Positions 7,137 to 9,963 of a stretch of 9,963 nt of DNA are shown here, piece after piece. Below the pieces are notes generated by a model. It was not told the origin of the DNA and did not search any database. It saw only the letters and a program-made list of their open reading frames with translations. A program made the position numbers and the translations under genes. How positions within the stretch are numbered: position 1 is the stretch's first letter; the number at the start of each line of letters is the position of its first letter. This stretch comes from Verrucomicrobiota bacterium (GTDB lineage Bacteria; Verrucomicrobiota; Verrucomicrobiia; Chthoniobacterales; UBA10450), in assembly GCA_003219355.1 (NCBI GenBank), contig QHOQ01000051.1, positions 1 through 9,963 of the forward strand. Reading direction: 5' to 3'.

Positions 7137-7177
7137 GACGCTACGCTGCGGCGTCCGGTCGGCGCAGCGCGCCGACC
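7137..7177. terminator. GC-rich hairpins between convergent genes, possible bidirectional terminator
   Basis: GGTCGGCGC (7157-7165) and GCGCCGACC (7169-7177) form a perfect 9-base-pair stem with a 3-base AGC loop. It ends one base before the DUF309 stop codon (7178-7180). A smaller stem, GACGC (7137-7141) with GCGTC (7151-7155), begins just after the transporter stop. Position between two converging genes suggests transcription termination in both directions. There is no T-tract on either strand, so it is not a textbook intrinsic terminator. It may also be a dispersed intergenic repeat. Confidence 0.5.
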
Positions 7178-7723
7178 CTATCCCAGTTCCAGTTTTGGCG
7201 CGTTCTCCGGCGACCAGGGATTGGTTTTATAATCGGATGCAACGATCTGATCGGGGTATACGCGCAAAAGCTGGCAAAGGGCTGCGACATCCAATTCATG
7301 ATGCCGCGGAGCGAAGGCCGATAAGTTCTTTTCCGCGAGGTGAAACAAGCGCACAGCTGGCTGCAAACGCCGGCTGTGTTTTGCATGCGTTGGATGCTCG
7401 AAATGTTTTTGGAGATGAACAAAAGCGCCCGCGGCCTGAATCAGTCCTTTGAAAAAATGGTCGTCGTTTGTATTGGTGCTCAACCAAAGCTGCTCGAGAA
7501 CATCGTGCGCTTCATAATACCGCTGCTCGTTCCAGCACTGAAAAAACGCGCGATAGAATGGGTGCTTTGCGATATCGGTCTGGCTTGGATCGACAACTTC
7601 AGCAGTCAACTCTGCCACGAATCGCGAAATCCTCTCGCCTTTGCTCATAGAGGGCTTAATTTGCTCGCGGCTCAGATGATGAGCAAACCAACACGCAGTA
7701 CTTTTCCAGAGGGAAGACGGCAA
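7178..7723 (-). CDS. DUF309 domain-containing protein
   Basis: A 181-residue protein with a DUF309 domain in its middle. The family motif YYEAHDVLEQLWLST spans about residues 69-83, followed by HFFKGLIQAAGAFVHLQKHF at about 89-108 and an arginine-containing helix (SRRLQPAVRLF). These are small all-helical proteins of unknown function. The start chosen is TTG at 7723, because a perfect AGGAGG lies 6 bases upstream, which is striking in a window where other genes lack one. An ATG at 7648 gives a shorter protein that still holds the domain and is the main alternative. The N-terminal 50 residues have no recognisable motif. The gene is divergent from the CNNM pair with a 51-base gap and converges on the TauE-type gene. 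Confidence 0.85.
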   Translation of the reverse strand: MPSSLWKSTACWFAHHLSREQIKPSMSKGERISRFVAELTAEVVDPSQTDIAKHPFYRAFFQCWNEQRYYEAHDVLEQLWLSTNTNDDHFFKGLIQAAGAFVHLQKHFEHPTHAKHSRRLQPAVRLFHLAEKNLSAFAPRHHELDVAALCQLLRVYPDQIVASDYKTNPWSPENAPKLELG

Positions 7724-7729
7724 AGCTTT

Positions 7730-7735
7730 CCTCCT
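7730..7735 (-). promoter_or_regulatory. Perfect Shine-Dalgarno AGGAGG deciding a TTG start
   Basis: The minus strand reads AGGAGG, then AAAGCT, then TTG. The 6-base spacing is near optimal, so it supports TTG at 7723 as the DUF309 start over the ATG at 7648, which has no such site. A chance match in the short divergent gap remains possible. Confidence 0.55.
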
Positions 7736-7774
7736 GGCCAATTCTCATGGCCTGGATGGCTCGTGCCACGATAG

Positions 7775-9067
7775 ATGATAACGGGCGCTGCTTTGGCAAT
7801 TCTGCTAGTCGTCATCTCAATTTTGATCCTCTGTTCTGCCCTTTTTTCGGGACTGGAAACCGCCCTCTTTTCGCTCAAGCCTCATCAACTCCGCCGCTTG
7901 GAAGAGCATCGTGCCGGGCTCAGTAAATTCATACAGCTCTTTCGAGAAAATCCGCGTCATGTTCTCAACATGCTGCTCCTGGGCGACAGCCTCGTGAAAG
8001 TGCCGCTGGTAATTTTGTGTCTTTTTTTCTTATGGGAAGGCCCATTGGCAACACGCATTCCGCAGTGGCTGACAGCGATTCTGATCTTTGCCATCGTCGT
8101 GTTGCTCTGCGATCTGATTCCGAAGCTCCTGGCGCTTTCCGCGCCTTATCGACTCTCGGCCATCGGAGCGTTCACGTTGCAGATATCAGTGCCGCTGCTC
8201 GACCGTGTAGGTCACGGACTTGAAAGGGTTAGCGCCTTAGTTGTCGATCGCCTCACGCCATTGCATCTGCGCACCCGCCAGCGATTGAGCGACGAGGAGC
8301 TGGGAACGCTGGTTGAAATGGGCGAAGAGGAAGGCGCATTGCAGGAAGAAGAAGCTGAGATGATTCATGAAATCATTAAACTCGGCGACAAGACTGCAAA
8401 AGATTGCATGACCCCGCGCGTCGATAGCTTCACCCTGCCAGACGACTTGACGAATGAAGAGGTGATCGCGCGGTTGAAGGAAAAACGACACCGCCGTGTT
8501 CCTGTCTATGCGGACACGCCCGATCAGATCCTCGGAATCATCGACGTGAAAATGTTCCTGCTCGATCCGTCGGACCATTACACGGAACAATTAATCGCTC
8601 CCTCCTTTGTGCCCGAGACGATGCGTGCGTTAGACTTGCTCAAATTGTTTCTGACTCATCCCCAAGGAATGGCTGTGGTGGTAGATGAATTTGGTGGCAC
8701 CGAAGGAATTATCACGATGTCCGATATCGTGGAGGAAATCCTTAGTGATGCGCTCCCGCGGGGAGACGTCGATCTTTACATCGAGCCGCTCGAACACGGG
8801 AAATTTCTCGTGAGCGGAAACGCACGGCTCGACGATGTGAGCGAACATCTCGGTTTCCAAGTCGAGTCGGACGGAATTGACACCATAGGCGGATTTGTAT
8901 TCACGCGGTTGGGTTATCTGCCACCCTCGGGGACAAAACTCGAAATTCCGCGACTCCTCATTACAGTGCGTCGGGCCGGACGTAAACGAATCGAGGAAGT
9001 CCTGTTGGAGAAAACCACCGGCGCGGACATTGACGAAAGCCCGCACAGCACGAGTGCAGCAGCATGA
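7775..9067 (+). CDS. CNNM/CorC-type membrane protein (DUF21, CBS pair, CorC_HlyC), first of a pair
   Basis: A complete 430-residue protein with the standard layout of the CNNM/CorC/HlyC group, whose studied members are linked to magnesium or cobalt export and divalent metal resistance. An N-terminal DUF21 transmembrane domain spans about residues 1-165, with hydrophobic segments near 5-25, 66-87, 98-118 and 128-142. The CBS pair follows at about 208-330, opening with DCMTPRVD and including HRRVPVYADTPDQILGIID and MAVVVDEFGGTEGIITMSDIVEEI. The C-terminal CorC_HlyC domain is at about 335-412. DUF21 signatures are modified: SGLETALFSL is near the usual form, but the common GNN-like loop reads GDSLVK (70-75), and the usual E before IPK is D113 in LCDLIPK. 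The start is ATG without a clear ribosome binding site. The stop overlaps the next gene's start. Confidence 0.94.
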   Translation: MITGAALAILLVVISILILCSALFSGLETALFSLKPHQLRRLEEHRAGLSKFIQLFRENPRHVLNMLLLGDSLVKVPLVILCLFFLWEGPLATRIPQWLTAILIFAIVVLLCDLIPKLLALSAPYRLSAIGAFTLQISVPLLDRVGHGLERVSALVVDRLTPLHLRTRQRLSDEELGTLVEMGEEEGALQEEEAEMIHEIIKLGDKTAKDCMTPRVDSFTLPDDLTNEEVIARLKEKRHRRVPVYADTPDQILGIIDVKMFLLDPSDHYTEQLIAPSFVPETMRALDLLKLFLTHPQGMAVVVDEFGGTEGIITMSDIVEEILSDALPRGDVDLYIEPLEHGKFLVSGNARLDDVSEHLGFQVESDGIDTIGGFVFTRLGYLPPSGTKLEIPRLLITVRRAGRKRIEEVLLEKTTGADIDESPHSTSAAA

Positions 9068-9963
9068 TCGTTGGATTCGTCATTTTCTGCTGCTGGGTTG
9101 TTTCGTTCTTCTTCAACGGGATCGAAAGCGGGCTGCTTTCGATCAATCCAGTGCGATTACGCCAAAATGTGAAGCGTCGTGTGCCAGCGGCCCTGCGACT
9201 CAATCGCTTGTTAAAACATCCGGAGCGTCTGCTCGTAACGGTTTTGTTCTTCACAAATGCGGCCGATATCCTCGGTTTGCTCTTACTGACGTGGGAACTG
9301 GTTCGATCGTTCGGGTATGCCGGATTTTTTGTCGCGTTAGTAATCGCATTTCCGGTATATCTCTTTCTGCTTTCGGTCCTGCCTAAATCGCTTTATCGGC
9401 GATTTCCATTCCACGCTTTGGCACGCCTCGCCGGCGTACTGGAATTTTTATCAATCCTGCTTTGGCCGGTATTTGAGGTCGGCGCGCGATTGGGGCGGCT
9501 GTTGCTGCCGACGCGTGCGGCGAAACACGCTCGGCTGTTTGCCGCGCGCGAAGAGCTGAAACAGATCACGGCACAAAGTGAGCGTGAGGGATCTCTCAGC
9601 GCCGCCGAACGTGCAATGATACATAATGTGGTTGACTTCTGGAACATCAAGGTGCGCGAGGTAATGGTGCCTCTGCCGAATATCGTCGCGGTCCAGCCGG
9701 ACGCGTCGACCGAGGAAGCGCTTCAGTTAAGCGCGTCTTCAGGTCTGGATCGTCTGCCTGTGATTACGCGCGAAGGTCAGCCCACTGGCTTGGTCAACGT
9801 TCTCGATATTCTGCTCGAAGAAAATGGAGCCAGGCCGCTGAGCAAGTACGTGCGGCGAATGGTCCTGACCACCGAGGAAGAATTAGCGTACCGTATTGTC
9901 CAACGATTGCGGGCCGCGCGCCTGGGGCTTGCTGCTGTCCTGGATGATAAGAAAGGTCTGCGC
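9064..9963 (+). CDS. CNNM/CorC-type membrane protein, second of a pair, 3' end missing
   Basis: The frame begins at an ATG that overlaps the previous stop codon in ATGA and stays open for 300 residues to the window edge. It is a divergent paralogue of its neighbour. A DUF21-type membrane domain (about 1-150) holds NGIESGLLSI at 18-27, FFTNAADILG at 62-71 and LPKSLYRRFP at 106-115. A linker helix, REELKQITAQSEREGSLSAA (162-181), leads to a CBS region from about 197 with VREVMVPLPNIVAV and LDRLPVITREGQPTGLVNVLD. A second CBS motif starts near 270 and is cut by the edge. Its DUF21 motifs are further from the family norm than those of the first gene. The overlapping start implies translational coupling and probably a partnership, for example a hetero-oligomer; that is inference. 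Confidence 0.92.
   Translation, partial: MIVGFVIFCCWVVSFFFNGIESGLLSINPVRLRQNVKRRVPAALRLNRLLKHPERLLVTVLFFTNAADILGLLLLTWELVRSFGYAGFFVALVIAFPVYLFLLSVLPKSLYRRFPFHALARLAGVLEFLSILLWPVFEVGARLGRLLLPTRAAKHARLFAAREELKQITAQSEREGSLSAAERAMIHNVVDFWNIKVREVMVPLPNIVAVQPDASTEEALQLSASSGLDRLPVITREGQPTGLVNVLDILLEENGARPLSKYVRRMVLTTEEELAYRIVQRLRAARLGLAAVLDDKKGLR

Noticed and set aside
1..9963. A hidden multi-gene defence, mobile or biosynthetic system
   Set aside because: Every sizeable coding region is accounted for by unrelated families, strand changes are frequent, and no nuclease, transposase, toxin, carrier protein or phage gene is visible.

Overview
The window is 9963 bases of moderately GC-rich, densely coded bacterial chromosome. 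Product types, gene style and intergenic repeats suggest a soil-type Verrucomicrobiota (Spartobacteria/Chthoniobacterales-like). That assignment is inferred from protein character and repeat style only; no rRNA or tRNA gene is present to anchor it. Most starts lack a clear Shine-Dalgarno sequence. I see no RNA gene, CRISPR array, transposase, integrase or phage gene, and no gene-free stretch longer than about 200 bases.

Left part (1-2592, all minus strand). Reading along the minus strand there is a DUF5996 gene broken by a frameshift, then an AraC-family regulator starting 9 bases after it, then a short gap made of 8-base tandem repeats, then the 5' part of purH, which runs off the left edge. 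The DUF5996 gene and the regulator look like one operon.

Centre (2593-6397). An intergenic palindromic repeat cluster is followed by a small secreted protein with two PepSY-like modules (minus). Divergent from it is an RsbW-type anti-sigma/ATPase protein (plus). Next is a long YyaL/SPATA20-type thioredoxin-domain protein (minus), which ends 44 bases from the ATPase gene in a convergent arrangement. An inverted pair of repeat units lies between its start and the next gene.

Right part (6398-9963). A TauE/SafE-type membrane transporter (plus) converges on a DUF309 gene (minus), with a strong GC hairpin exactly between them. Divergent from DUF309 are two CNNM/CorC-type (DUF21 plus CBS) membrane proteins whose reading frames overlap by 4 bases. 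The second runs off the right edge.

Taken together this is a mosaic of housekeeping (purH) and general-purpose genes rather than one pathway. The best points for a second look are the DUF5996 frameshift, the translationally coupled divergent CNNM pair, the tandem PepSY-like secreted protein, the orphan RsbW-type kinase and the four different intergenic repeat structures. I did not find convincing evidence of an undescribed multi-gene system.
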